A stretch of DNA of 64,000 nt, taken from NCBI RefSeq assembly GCF_019393635.1, contig NC_057864.1, positions 477,728,617 through 477,792,616 on the forward strand. Direction: 5' to 3'. Shown piece by piece: positions 51,607-63,494 of the stretch. Every line of letters starts with the position of its first letter. The stretch's first letter is position 1. A program made the position numbers and the translations under genes. Below the pieces are notes generated by a model, which worked only from the letters and a program-made list of their open reading frames with translations, was not told the origin of the DNA and searched no databases. Origin of the DNA: Dromiciops gliroides (lineage: Eukaryota > Chordata > Mammalia > Microbiotheria > Microbiotheriidae).

Positions 51607-53163
51607 AGAGTGATAGTATCCTGGGAATGGGAAGAATTACTCCATTCAAATAGAGTCTGAGCTGAGTTTTCCGATTTCCAAGTCTATGCACAGCTGGTCT
51701 TCTCTTGGGGCTCCTTGGGTATTTTGGTGTCTAAGGCCCCTCCTAAGGCAACCGTTCTGCCCACTCTGTCTCCTGCTGCCTCTCCATCTCCTGCTCATTT
51801 TTTTTCCCTTTCCTGTCTAGCCCTCTGACTCTAACCCTAACCCTAAATGATCATCTTCCAGTTGTCTCCCACCCCTTCCCCACCCAGCCTCTCCGGAAGA
51901 TCCTGGCGCCCCCTCCCACCCTCCCCCAGTCTCTCTCAACTTTCAGAAAAGATTGATGAGCATTTTGAGAAGCTGCAGAGACTTTATTGAGTTTCAGGTT
52001 TCCTTCCTTCCTTTTCCACATTCTCAGCTTGACCTCAGGGTGTCGCCTGGGCCTGTCCCCTGGGAGTTGATGCTCTGGAGTGCCAGTCCCGTTTTAAGGG
52101 CACTAACAAGCTGGCCTGGACAGTGGCTTCCTGGACCTGGTTTGGTATTTCCTCATGTGGAGAATACAGATCCCCAAGCACTAGGTGGTCCTGTGCCAGT
52201 TGGAAAGGGGGTGGCCCTATAGACTCTGGGTATGAAAGGAATTTGGGTGCCCTTGTAGCCTCACTTCGTGGTTCATAGTAGGTGCTTAGTAGATCTTGCT
52301 GGATTGAGCCCATTCAGACCAGAGCGTCAGCATGATCATCCCACCCTGCTGCGCTCTCTGACTTTAATGCCCAGGGATACATTGGGAGAGCGTGGTCAGT
52401 GCAACTCCAACATCTCCGACTCCCCATGAATAGCTTCCTTTGGCTTCATCGTGCCTGAGTTTCTTCTCTTCAGGCTTTTCTTTAAGCGTTCCGAGGGCAG
52501 GCCAAGATGCATCGTGGCCTGATGGGAAGGGCACAGGGCTTGAAGACCTCATCCTTCCACATTCTAGCCTGTATATGTAGGCACCCTGTTTCCTTGTCTG
52601 TAAAATGGGAATAATGCCTGGCCTACCTACCTATTTCATAGGGTTGAGGAGTGAATGGAATATGTGTCTATGTGTGTAGCTCTCAAGTGTTCTCTAGTCT
52701 GCTGTTCCAGTAGGAAAATGGGAAGTTCAGAACATCCAGAATGATTCTGTTCTCCTCATTGATGATACATACATGCCCTGTCCTCAGAGGGCTCTGTTAG
52801 GCGTGGGCTGATAAGGGAAGTTACTTCTGTCTCCTAACTAAACTATTCGGAACCTCACTCTACTTATAATTAGAGCTTTATTTATTGGAATGGAAACAAA
52901 CCCTAGGGTTTGTCCTTGGCTAGAGTAAAGGCGCTGCCTACTCCCAGCCACTTAAGGAAGCCACCCTCACTCCTGGGGCCCAGTGTTCCCGGATGGGGTG
53001 TCTTTGTTGGAGGGATCCTGGAGGCCCAAGGAGAGGCAGGTCTGCTTCCGGCAGGTGTTTGGGTTGGAGCTAGCAGTGCCCTTTTCCTCACCTTCTAGGT
53101 TGGTTTTGAATGTGTGGTTCTCCTCAAGAGCTCTTGACTTCTGCTTTGAAATTTTGAAGACTT
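51607..53163. other. DTX2 intron 1, no recognised exon
   Basis: The sequence is largely unique. A phrase CTTTATTGAGTTTCAGG at 51979 recurs near 53329 together with CTTCAGCATCTC-like sequence, so 51950-52110 and 53320-53480 may be diverged copies of one block. Confidence 0.5.
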
Positions 53164-53314
53164 GGGCAGCTAGGTGGCGCAGTGGATAGAGCACCGGCCC
53201 TGGAGTCAGGAGTACCTGAGTTCAAATCCGGCCTCAGACACTTAACACTTACTAGCTGTGTGACCCTGGGCAAGTCACTTAACCCCAATTGCCTCACTAA
53301 AAAAAAAAAAAAAA
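53164..53314 (+). repeat. SINE1-type
   Basis: A plus-strand copy with GAAGACTT before it and GAAGACTT after its A-tail. Confidence 0.93.
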
Positions 53315-53956
53315 GAAATTGTGAAGACTTTATTGAGTTTCAAGTCCTGATCTTGAATCTCTACAAGTCTCCTTTCCTTTCCTTTCCGTTCTAGTGCTTA
53401 GCTCGCCTTCAGCATCTCTTCCCCTGTGAGTTGATGCCCTTAAGTGCCAGGCCCATTTTAAGGGCACTTAAAAGCCAGTGCTAAGAGTGATCCCCCCCAT
53501 CCCCCTTTTAGGTTGTTAAACTGCTTAGAAAACACTGAATCCCAGCAGAATGAATGCCTCTAATGGACAGACAGCTTATGCATGCGGGAGTCCGCCATAT
53601 GCATCTCTGAAGTGGGTTGTGCTTAGACCAAACAAAGGCTTAGACCAGGTGACTTTGCCAGTTACTCATCATCTGGTTAGCCTTGGAGCTGGGCCTCCAT
53701 TACAGACGGCTCAGCTTGTCTTTGAATCTTGCCTGTGTGATTGATTGCGGGTGTCCCCTGGGCCAAGTCACTGAACATTGTTGGCCTAGACGAACTCTGA
53801 GGCCTCTTAGAGCTAAATCTGTGAGCCTGCCCTTCTCCCCATTCTGTGTGTCTCTCACTGTGCACATTGTTTTTCTTTAAAAGAATAATTTTTTATCAGT
53901 TCCTTTTTTAAAGTTAAATTTTCTTTTGTTTAACAAGTATTTTTGTTATATCGCTG

Positions 53957-54370
53957 TCAATTTCCAGTGTAGCAGCTTTTTACTTTGATGTCATCAAAAA
54001 TGTCCTTCTTTGCTTTTCTGATCACTTCCAGTTGTGAAAGATGCCTCCTGCCCTTCTCTTTTGGCAGCGATGACATTTTATATTTAGATTGCTTCTCCAG
54101 TTGAAGCTCATTGGGGAAATGGTGTAAGATGTTGCTAAATTGCTTTCCAGTTTTCCCACAGTTCTGGATGAGCAGAGTCATTACTCCAGTTGTCTTGTCT
54201 CCCTGCCTTTCCAAAGTAACTCCTTTGCTTGTTGAGGGACGATTCCCAGGCATCGGGAACATGGCCGCCGCCTCCTTGTTTCCGATAGCTTCCTCTGGAT
54301 CCCTCAGAGGCATCGGTTTCACACAGGACACGGTCGTTCTTGTTGATGAGAACTGCTGTACTCTTTTCCC
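53957..54370 (-). pseudogene. Possible retrocopy fragment, minus strand
   Basis: A frame that stays open for about 138 codons on the minus strand ends at 53957 with ...F-D-D-I-K-V-K-S-C-Y-T-G-N and is followed by A-rich sequence. Its composition (K-, E- and Q-rich with C-G-K-T-G-K) is protein-like, unlike the GC- or repeat-driven frames elsewhere. I do not recognise the parent gene. The frame also runs on into the antisense of DTX2 exon 2, so part of its length is chance. There is no clean poly(A) or target repeat, so this is a weak call. Confidence 0.25.
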
Positions 54371-54376
54371 TTTCAG

Positions 54377-54707
54377 ATCTGGAGGAAGTGACAAGCGATG
54401 AGCTGCAGAGAGGCCCCCCAGCCAGTGTAGCTTGAAGACCTTCTGGAGAGCCAGGCCCATGAGAAGATGGCCACATACCCCAGCCCTGTGGTGGTGGCTG
54501 TGTGGGAATGGCAGGACGAGCTCGGCACCTGGCACCCCTACAGCGCAGCCGTATGTAACTACATAGAGCAGCAGTTCATGACTCACAAGGGCCAGCGGTA
54601 TGGATTCGGAAGTCTGGCCAGCAGTATTCCCTTGGGCCACGCCGACCCGGCGCTGGCGCCCTACATCATCGACCTCCCCAGCTGGACTCAGTTTCGTCAG
54701 GACACAG
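54377..54707 (+). CDS. DTX2: DTX2 exon 2: start codon and first WWE domain
   Basis: The acceptor CCCTTTCAG ends at 54376. The ATG is at 54467-54469 in a strong context (A at -3, G at +4), and an in-frame TAG at 54428 excludes an earlier start. The encoded [15 protein letters not shown] and [16 protein letters not shown] match human DTX2 nearly exactly. The N-terminus is shorter than human by about nine residues. The donor is CAG|GTGAGA; 241 coding bases, phase 1. Confidence 0.95.
54398..54566 (+). promoter_or_regulatory. DTX2: Two upstream ORFs before the DTX2 start
   Basis: One uORF, ATG at 54398 to TAG at 54430, has ten codons. A second ATG at 54459 lies eight bases before the true start in another frame and runs to TAG at 54566, overlapping the coding sequence. 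The second has a weak context (C at -3). Both are visible in the sequence; a role in translation is inference. Confidence 0.6.
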
Positions 54708-57700
54708 GTGAGATGTTGCCTCTTGGACTGATGGGGTGGGGAGTTGGAAGGAAGTGAGGAACCCACCTCATTCCTAAAATAGTTGATTTTTCAAGGCTTT
54801 GGAATGACAAAGACGCTGCTAACTAACTGTCAGGTGGCGTGAAAGGGCTTGTCTTAGTGGTTCAGAAGACTTAGGAGGCCTGATAGGGCTGGCCTGTTGT
54901 CACCGACTTCCCTAAGAAGTCAGACAGTCAGGGCCCAAAACGCACCGAGAAAGCGTCTCATAAATGCTTGTACGCTTAGCTGAGCCAAGTGGGTGCAGGC
55001 TGATTTCTGACTGGAAGACCAAGAGCTAGGAGTGACTGTCCTCTGGAAAGTACATTTGGGTGGGGCCCCGGTATCAAACACCAAGATCACCCCTGTCTTT
55101 ACTTGGACTTCATAACTGTGGGGAGGTGAGACCTCAAGTTGGTCTGGTGCTAAAGATTAGGGGCTCTTGGAGGGAGGCGGTGCTGCTGTTATCCCCATTC
55201 GACAGATTAGAAAGCTGAGGCACAGACTGCATCTCTTAGCCTTCCCATTGGAATTACTTTGTGTGGGGCCGGACCAGGCCCATTGCTGTTGAACAGGGGC
55301 TGCCGGCAAACCTGCTGGGCCTAGAACGCAGGAGAATTCTCCCTGGGCAGCACACTCTGTACTCTGTTTAACCCTCCTGCCCGGCCTGGACTCCGTGTGG
55401 GTCTCTCAAAAGGAAACACTGTGAATAACAGGAAGCCGGTGTTTGAAGCTGCGTGAGGCTCATCCCTGCCAAACAGTGACGGACTCAGATGGAGCCCGAA
55501 GCCTGGCGGGGCTGTTGGGGGCAGCAGCTTCTTCCTGAGCTTTCTGTGTATCTCTCCATCAATTGATTGCTTGACAAATCATCTGTCCTTCCAGCCTTTT
55601 TGGGGTCCAGCAGGTTTCCTTTTCACCTTTTTGGTCAGTGGTGGATGTGAGCAGAGCCTTGACGCTTCTTACCGGACTTGCCTGTTCGCGGCTTAGCTCC
55701 CCAGCTTTCAGGCAGGCCTCTGATCCATGTGGTCTGGCTTCCCTCCCGTCTTAGACCTTCACAGAACTGATTCCTTCCCAGGCACCAGATCCACTCTGCC
55801 TCTGCCTGGATGATAGGCCTGCCCTGTGGCCTTTTATGTGACTGGTGTTCCAGGGTCTGAGACCCTTGGGAGCCGTTGCTTAGCTCCTCCCTCTCCTCAC
55901 AGCCACCCCAGAGCGTTCCCAAGTGCCTTTTTTGCCCAGCCCGCTATGTGGGGCTTGTCTTGGATCGGCCATTTCCCCTTGTGGGAGGTGCCTAAGACAG
56001 ACAACACTTACCCAGGCTTTTTCACTTTCTCTTTCCTAGAGGAGAGACTGTCTCTGACCTACATCAAAGGTCTCCTTTATCTGTGGATTTAATAGGAGCT
56101 TACCCAGAGTCAGTGTAGACGGCTTTCCACAAATGAATCTTTATATCATACCTAGAACACGAAAGAGTCCTAAGAATTAGGCCCTAGGAACTGGCTGGAG
56201 TTGTTCCTTTGGATCAGGCTTTTGACATTTGCTGTGTCTTGAGGGATAGTGGGTATTTCTTTCCCTTTGGGGCTGGTTACCGGGGCCGGGTTCGGTTCAG
56301 TAAGTGTGCCGGCCTCCTTTTTCTTCCCTAGCCTTGAAGGCAGCCTCCTTTGACAAGCCTCCATGATCTCCCTTCACCCCCCCCCCCCATGTGAATCTGA
56401 ATGACCATAGTGGGGAAAGAAAGGGGGACTGGGAGGGAGTTGATACTGAAGCCCTTTGCCTGTAGTTGAGGACAGAAGTGATAATGGAAGGAGCTGGCTT
56501 TTGTCGCGTCTCTCTTGCCGACATCCTCATGTTCTGAAACCCTGGCGCCATTTTGAATGTCTCCAGTGGAAAACGGTGTTGACGGGAGGTGAAGGCTCTG
56601 TCTCTCGGTAGGGCAGGTGAGGAAGCTGTGGTAAGACCTATGTCTGACGTGTTGGGCTCCCTTTACCTGTTCTCAAGTAGTGATGTAAGGATGGGGTGCA
56701 GTGGGGGGAGGTAGAAGGGGTTTTCCCAGCGTCGTCTTAGCCATCCTTGCTGTGCTGCCTTCGGGTGGCAGAGAGGGAATTCTGCGATGGAATCAGAGAT
56801 GTTCAGTGTTAGAACTGGAAGGACCATGAAGGATCTCATCTCTCCTACTTTTTTGTTTCCTAAGTGAAGGACTGGAGGTGCACTAAGGGCGTGTAAGGCA
56901 GTGTGGGATGGTAGGTGGAGACTCAGCTTCGGGGTCCCAGGACCTGGGTTGAAAGCCTGACTGTGCTACTCACGGACTGAGGTGACTTCCCTTCCCTGGG
57001 CCCCACTCAGTATCTTCATCTGTGAATTGGACTTTTGCTCCTTCCTGAGATGTGAACTCACAGTTTGAGCCATTGATGGCAAAGAGTAAGATTTGAGACC
57101 ACCAAAATCCAGGAAAAAAAAGAATAGTTTGGGGACAGCTGGGTGGCACAGTGGATAGAGCACCGGCCCTGGATTCAGGAGGACCTGAGTTCAAATGTGG
57201 CCTCAGATACTTGACACTTACTAGCTGTGTAACCTTGGGCAAGTCACTTAATCCTCATAGCCCTACCAAAAAAAAAGAAAAGAAAAGAATAGTTTGCATT
57301 TCACCCTCCCCACTTCCCATCCTGGCATAGGTGGGTCCCATACATCCCTTTTCTCCCCCTTCTGGCTCTAGCCTACACTTTGCTCCCAGCTTAACCCCCA
57401 AGCTATGTGCATAGCTCTTCCTTCTGCCTCTTCTCAGAAGGGCTGGCCCAGGCTAAACCTATTCCTTTAACTCTGGGAGAGGAGGGATGCTTGTGTCTAG
57501 CCTAGCCCCCTACCTGTTGAGTTTGAGGACCTTCTGCAGGCCTTCATCAGGGACACACACAGCTGGAAATCACTTAGTTGCCCAGAATACCCAGTGATGA
57601 ATTTCCTTTTCCCATGTGATCCTTAAGTTCCACTTATTAACAAAGAGCAGCAGCCACCAGTATAAACCAGCTGTTTACCACCTGTTACTCCAGCCCTTCA

Positions 57701-58377
57701 CTCTCGGGAGATGTCTGATGCCTGCAATTGTCTTGTTTTGGAACAGGGACCATGCGGTCAGTGCGGCGCCATCTCTATCCTCAGCAGTCGGCCCCAGGCC
57801 GGGGCATCGTCTGGGAGTGGCTGAATGATGACGGCTCCTGGACGGCCTATGAGATGAGCATCTGTGACTACCTCGAGCAGCAGCTGGCCGGGGGGAGCCA
57901 GCTGGCCGATCTGGCCCTTCTGGGTTACAACTACGAAGTGGACTTTACCACCCACACTCAGGTTAACAAGACGTCGAGCTACCGCCGGCGGGTGCGGCGC
58001 AGCCACGGCCCCACTTACCCCGTGACGGCCATCATCGCCGTGCCTGGCCATGCGGGGGCGGCTTGCTCGTGCCAACAGTGCCTAGCAAACAGTGGCTCCG
58101 GCCCTGTCAACAACCGCTACAGACACTCGATGACCCACCTCCCTGCGTACGTGACGCCCCAGCCCACCCACCGGACTGCCCCCACAGCAGTGTACACAGG
58201 CTATGCGCCCTACAGCAAGCCTTCCTTATCCGGGGCCAGGTCTGCCCCGAGGCTCAATGTCGCCAACCCCTGGAGCATGGTGACCCCTGTCCTGGGGACG
58301 GTCCCCGTCTACCCTTCCAGCCTTCCACATCTGGTACCTCAGCTCCTGCCCCCAGGACCCACACCAGCCAAGACCAG
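54467..58377 (+). CDS. DTX2: Deltex E3 ubiquitin ligase 2, 5' part
   Basis: Deltex proteins are RING-type E3 ligases acting in Notch signalling and on ADP-ribosylated targets. Their two N-terminal WWE domains bind Notch ankyrin repeats or ADP-ribose, and a proline-rich linker leads to a C-terminal RING-DTC module. The window holds two coding exons (54467-54707, 57747-58377), 290 codons and two bases. WWE1 spans about residues 8-80 and WWE2 about 97-170 with [14 protein letters not shown]. The linker has A-C-S-C-Q-Q-C-L and [15 protein letters not shown], as in human. The RING and DTC exons lie beyond the right edge. No frameshift or stop interrupts the read part. DTX2 also neighbours ZP3 in human. 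Confidence 0.95.
54708..57746 (+). other. DTX2: DTX2 intron 2
   Basis: A 3-kb intron with one SINE1 copy at 57134-57279, a C-run at about 56379 and otherwise unique sequence. Confidence 0.8.
57134..57279 (+). repeat. SINE1-type in DTX2 intron 2
   Basis: A plus-strand copy is flanked by AAAGAATAGTTTG on both sides. Confidence 0.93.
57747..58377 (+). CDS. DTX2: DTX2 exon 3: second WWE domain and linker
   Basis: The acceptor GGAACAG ends at 57746; G|GG-ACC-ATG joins exon 2 in frame to read [12 protein letters not shown]. The frame stays open to the donor CAG|GTATTC at 58378. The last residues (P-G-P-T-P-A-K-T-R) differ from human, so an earlier donor such as CTG|GTACCT near 58333 cannot be excluded. 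Confidence 0.92.
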
Positions 58378-59329
58378 GTATTCCCTTTCCTCACTCGTCG
58401 CTCTGCCTTGCTCAGCATGTCCCAGGGTCTGGCTGTTCCATCTGTCTGTGCGGGGGAGCTTAAGGCCGAGCCAGACCATTTAAGATGATGGCACTGCGCT
58501 TCCAACCTGGATTTCCTTGTAACCTGAATGGGTTCTGAGCTGGCATCTGAACCCGGGGAAGTATCCCTCTGAGGCTCTTGCTCCTGGTCCTGCTCTGTCT
58601 GTCCAATGAGCCCAGCTCCCTGGGCTCCGACTGTCCTGCCTTTGTCCAGCCCCGGCGCCCCGGCTGCCGGCTCGGCCACTCAGTCCTCTGTCCTGAGGGA
58701 ATGAAAGTTCCCTGCCGGCAGGATGGCTCTGCTTCTCACTTGTGCTGGGTGGTTGGATTCTGATTGGTCATTTGGGACCTCCGGGAGGGAGAGAGTTGAG
58801 GCCAGGCTTTGGCCATACGTGGCCACCCTTGTGTAGAAGGAGGGTCTTTTCTGTGCCCAGTCCTTGCAGAAGATTCCCAAGTGTGCTTCCCTCGGAGCCT
58901 CGGCTAGCCGAGGAGGAGGTAGAAGGGATGGATGGGAGCCCTCAAGAGCTCCCAAAAATGTGCGTGTTGGCCCAAGTGCAGGCCCCTCGCCAGTGAAATC
59001 TCCATGGAGCTAGTTAGCAAACCCCATAGGAGTTCATGGTGTGTTGGCCAAAGAAGGCTCACATGCGCTTCCTGAGCCTTTGTCGGGGAAGTGTGCTGTT
59101 CAGGCCCAGAGAGGGAGAGCCCCGCTCCGGGTGCCCTGCCCTGGTCGCATCCCACCAAGTGGGCCAGCAAGAGAAGAGGGCAGCCAGGGTGCCCGGGCTC
59201 TTAGCCTGAAGAGCAGACTTGGAAGTGTACATGATATGTCACTGGCTTCATGTATGCAAAGGGCTGTGATGTGGAAGAAGGCCAACCGTGCAGGGAGGGA
59301 GGTTTGGTAGGGTGGCAAAATGGGTAGTG

Positions 59330-59545
59330 TGCTGAACTTGAGGCCAGCAATTAGCAGTCTTTGAATCCTGTCTCAGATTCTTACTAGCCGTGTGACCCTG
59401 GGCAGGTCACTTAACCTTTGGGCACCTCAGTTTCCTCTTCTGTAAGAGGGGGTTAATAACAGCACCTACTTCTCAGGGTTGTTGTTGTAAGGATCAAATA
59501 AGCTATGAAAACCTTAAAGTGCTGGTGAATATTAGCTAATTATTA
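59330..59545 (+). repeat. MIR-type SINE
   Basis: It reads TTACTAGCCGTGTGACCCTG, GTCACTTAACCTTTGG, then CCTCAGTTTCCTCTTCTG and a diverged distal part. Confidence 0.75.
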
Positions 59546-60680
59546 TATGATTATCACCATCATCATCGTTATTTAAAAGTTATAGCCGTGCAAAGGGAAT
59601 GGATTGCCTGCAGTGGCTTCTTTCTCCCTTTAGAGACCTTCTAAAGGTGGCATGCCTCTTTCACTAGAACATTGTACCCGGGATTTGCAATCCTTGTTGG
59701 ACAAGACTGGATGACTTGACTTCCCATTTTGAGATTCTGTGACATTCACTGGAAAATATTACTGGGCTGCGTTCTGCATTCACTAGAGGCCAGATTTTTG
59801 TGTGGGGGGGGAGGAGGAGGAGTACAGTTTGTTCAGAGTAGATCACCAGCCACATCACGTGGTACTGACCCAGTGCACTTAAGAGGGGGATGGGAGAGGG
59901 AAGGCTTCTCCCATAGAAGACGTGGGCCTGGAGGGCGCTTGAAAGACTAAGGGGGACCCAGAGTAGGGCTCCCCAGCAGCAGACTGGCGAAGCCTCTGGT
60001 CACAGCCCTTCTCAGCGTCACGTTTGTAAAGGAGGCTGGTTCTTTTGAAATCGAGGGATCAGAAAATTTTTTAAAGATAAGTTCACAGACCCCAGGTTCA
60101 GAACCCCTGATTTAGAGGACTGAAGAGGAGAGAGTGGCCACACGGAATGAGAACAGCAAGAACAAAGGCCAGGTATTAGGAATAAACGTGGCAGCCGGAG
60201 CCAATGAGGCGACTTGTCCAATGGGTGGAAAGGGCTGGTGTTGGGGCATAGGAGCCGATAAGACTGGCAAGGGAGCGTGGTGCCAGAGTTCTCTTCTATC
60301 GATGCAGACGTTTTCCACTCTTTCCCTCTTAAAACAAGCGAGACCTGTCTTCTTTTGTCACAAAATAAGCCAGCCAGTAGCAGCAATGCCTTTAGGATCC
60401 CACCTCACTGGAGAGCAGGAAGGTGCCAGTGTGGACTCTTGTCTGTCAGGCCATCTTCTGACACTTTCTTTCCTTTACATGACTCTAGTCTAGTCTTGCC
60501 TGCTTCTCCTGCCTTTGCTGATAATGCCTGTTGTTCCCAACTCACAGTTCTTAGGAGACCGAATAAGATAATAAATAATCGCACAGTAGATCAAACACTT
60601 CCAAAAGCATTGCTTCTCAGAGGGTCAGACCCGACTTTGGGGGACATTGGCTAGAAAGGATGGAGAAGGCCTTTAAGGAT

Positions 60681-60822
60681 GGGGGCAGCTAGGTGGCACA
60701 GTGGATAAAACACTGGCCCTGGATTCAGGAGGACCTGAGTTCAAATCCAGCCTCAGACACTTGACACTAGCTGTGTGACCCTGGGCAAGTCACTTAACCC
60801 TCGTTGCCCCCCCCCCCCCAAA
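60681..60822 (+). repeat. SINE1-type in DTX2 intron 3
   Basis: A plus-strand copy lacks the CTTACTAG repeat in its middle and ends in a C-run and short A-tail. AAGGATGG precedes it and AAGATGAAC follows. Confidence 0.9.
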
Positions 60823-60894
60823 AGATGAACAAAGGTGACAGGTGTGGCCAAGATTAGCTTTCATTTAAACCCCTCAACATTTCTATGTATCCTC

Positions 60895-61107
60895 CTCAAA
60901 GGTTGCACAGCTCTTTGCATAGATCATTTTATTTGATCCTCACAATAGCTCTGGGAGGTAGGTGCTGTTATTATACCCCATTTTTCAGATGAGGAAACAG
61001 TCTGAGAAAGCTTCAGTGACTTTCCCAGGGTCACACAGCTAGTAGATTCCTCAGGCAGGATTTGAACATGGGTCTTCCTGGCTCCAAGTCTAGTACTCCA
61101 TCTAACC
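60895..61107 (-). repeat. MIR-type SINE relic
   Basis: It contains CATTTTTCAGATGAGGAAAC, CAGGGTCACACAGCTAGTAG and a diverged head. Confidence 0.7.
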
Positions 61108-62859
61108 ACCTAGCAGCCTTTCTTGTTGTTTGTCTCCTCTCACGTGGCTGTGGAGAGTTGTTGAGCGAGTTTGTGAATGTGATAGCCCCTTACTGAAATA
61201 AGAGACAAGGGTGGTTGTCCATTGGGATGCCAAGTCATTGGGGCTAGAGGCAGAGGGGGACTGAGAACAGCTTGACCCCCTGCATGCTCGCAAGGGGCTG
61301 GACTTTGTATTATTAAACTGCAGCCTTGGACACTTGGCTAATTTTGGGGTGTCAGTCCCTGGGGAACTGTTTGTCATTCTCTGCTGAGACCCTCTGAATC
61401 CCCTCTCTCCTTTGGGTGGCCCTGGCTCTAAAGGGCAGAGCCATGGCCAGACAAGAGTGGCCTGCAGGGAAGAAGTAACACTGGGCAGCTGTCATGTCTG
61501 CATGTGTCTGCCTCCAAAGAGGATGAGCCCCTGGCTTGGAGCAAGAGGCTTAAGGTGTGATGAAAAAGGATCTGAGAGTTCCTAGTAGCCCTCAGATCTC
61601 TCTTGAGCCCATTAAAGTAGTCTTAAGAGGCCTCACAGCTCCAGTGCCCCTGTCCAAACTGCATGGTTTCTTCAGGCCATGGGGAGCTCTAACACTTCCT
61701 CCAGCACACTGAGAAGGCCGGCCACTAGCAATCTTAAGGGGATGGGGGTCACCTTGTTGACAGGTGAAGCTCTATACAAATCTCTTGCTCGATGCTCAGA
61801 GCCCTGTGAAAGGGCTAATCAGAGGTTTATGCTCACATTTTGTAAGTGGTGCCCTTGCCTCAGGACCCATTAGTCTCTTTGGGAAACCAAGACAGAGACC
61901 CCCATAGGGATGGTTTGTTGTGTGGGAGAGGTCGGGCCTGGAGCAGCGTGAAGCTGGATGGGAAAAGATGGATGCCCAAAGGCAGTGGGGGTACACAAGG
62001 CCAGAGGGTCAGGGTCAGGCACCAGTGGGCCTGGCCTCCCAAGACCTCAGAGGACACAGGCATGTTTGGAGCCAGATTGGAATTCCTGCCCTTTTCCCTC
62101 AGCTAAATGATCAGGTCTTCTAGCCAGACAGCATGGTTGACTGAGAAGGACTTGGGAATGTCCAGGGGGTTCGAGTTAGGTGAGGGCTACTCCTTTACTG
62201 CCTGTAGGTCACTCATCCTTGCTTGTCACGAGCAGAATCAGGCTCATGTCATTCCCAGGGAAGCTCATCTCCCCCTCGCTGCTGATGTGCAGCTTGATCC
62301 CAAAGCGGGGCAGAAAGGCAGCGCTTCACCCGAGACAGGATTCCTGTGGTTGGTGCCTTAGGCCTGCCCTTTGATGTTTCTGGTGACCTCCTTGTGGGGA
62401 CCAGAGTGGGACCAGATTATTTCAGGTTGACTTCCTGGGCCCTCCCAGACAGAAACCCCTGTGTACACGGCTCTGACAGCCGGGCCTTTGGATGCGTTCT
62501 CAGAGTGCCTAGACAAGTTAGGTTGGTGCCAGTGGGTCCCTGAAAGGGTGGCCTCATGGTTGGCAGCAGGAGGAGGCCCGCTGTTGGCAGGCAAGAGTAG
62601 ATGGTGCCACCGCCTCATTGACAAGTCAGGTGATCCCCGCAGCCGGATCTGTCAGCTTTGGGCATTTGGAAAGGGCTAAGACCACCTCAAGTTGTTAGCT
62701 GAGTGGATGGCAATTCACCTGTGTGGGTGGAAAGCTTGTTTGAGTTGTTTTTCAAGGTGGAGGGTTTCTGTGATTCATTTGCAATAAAACTTTCAGCCTG
62801 CCCATGGCACTTAACACATTTGCAAATGAGGATGCTTGCTTCATTTGTCAGTCAGTAAG

Positions 62860-62990
62860 CATTGATTAAGTGCCTGCTGTGTAACGAGAGCTGAGAACAA
62901 AAAATAAAACCAATTCCTCCCCTCAAGTTGCTACATGCAAGTGGGGAAAACAACCAGCATACATGTGTGTGTATGTATATGTACATTGGC
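62860..62990 (+). repeat. Repeat relic also seen at 9.0 kb
   Basis: CAGTCAGTAAGCATTGATTAAG and CCTCCCCTCAAGTTGC match the block at 9030-9125. The class is not known to me. A short TG repeat follows. Confidence 0.5.
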
Positions 62991-63494
62991 ATGTACATGG
63001 ATGCATGCATATGATTTTATAAATAAGTACAAGACAGAAGGAGGATAATACCGCTAAACAGAAAGCCACTCCATCCGAGGTAGTTTGAGAGGGTGGCACT
63101 AGTGATCAGGATGAAGAAAGACTTCTTCCCACAGAAGGTGTTGCTTGAGCCGGGTCTTGAAGGGAGAGAGGCGTTCTCAGAGGCAGAGTTGAGGGAGTGC
63201 ATTCCCAGCACGGAGCACAGCTGCTGCAGAGGCCCAGAGATGGGAGACGGCTGCTCAGGTGTCCTTCCGGAGCCACTCCTAGTGTGGCTTCTAGAGCTGT
63301 AGAGCCTGTCCTTGGTCATTAAGGAAGAAGAACGAACAAAGGGCGTCCCCTAGAGGCCTCCCCAAGCAGCCCTCCCCCCCTGCTCACACCTCTAGAACAT
63401 ACATCATCTTTTCCCTTCAGAACAGGCCCCCTGCACGTGGCTTAGACGTTAAAGTGCCGCTTTAGAGAAATGGACAAAATCAGGAAGCTTGCGG

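Larger units (their letters stand above)
45459..54376 (+). other. DTX2: DTX2 intron 1
   Basis: The intron is about 8.9 kb. It holds SINE1 copies, two MIR/MAR1-type SINEs, one L1 3' end and much unique sequence. Apparent long frames at 45107-45903 and 47175-47697 are GC-driven or random and are not supported as exons. Confidence 0.75.

Noticed and set aside
51828-51847. Telomere-like CTAACCCTAACCCTAAA
   Set aside because: Fewer than three units; too short for an interstitial telomere and expected by chance.
54135-54476. Second minus-strand frame overlapping the possible retrocopy
   Set aside because: Its right part is antisense to DTX2 exon 2 and the rest overlaps another open frame; neither can be chosen without a search.
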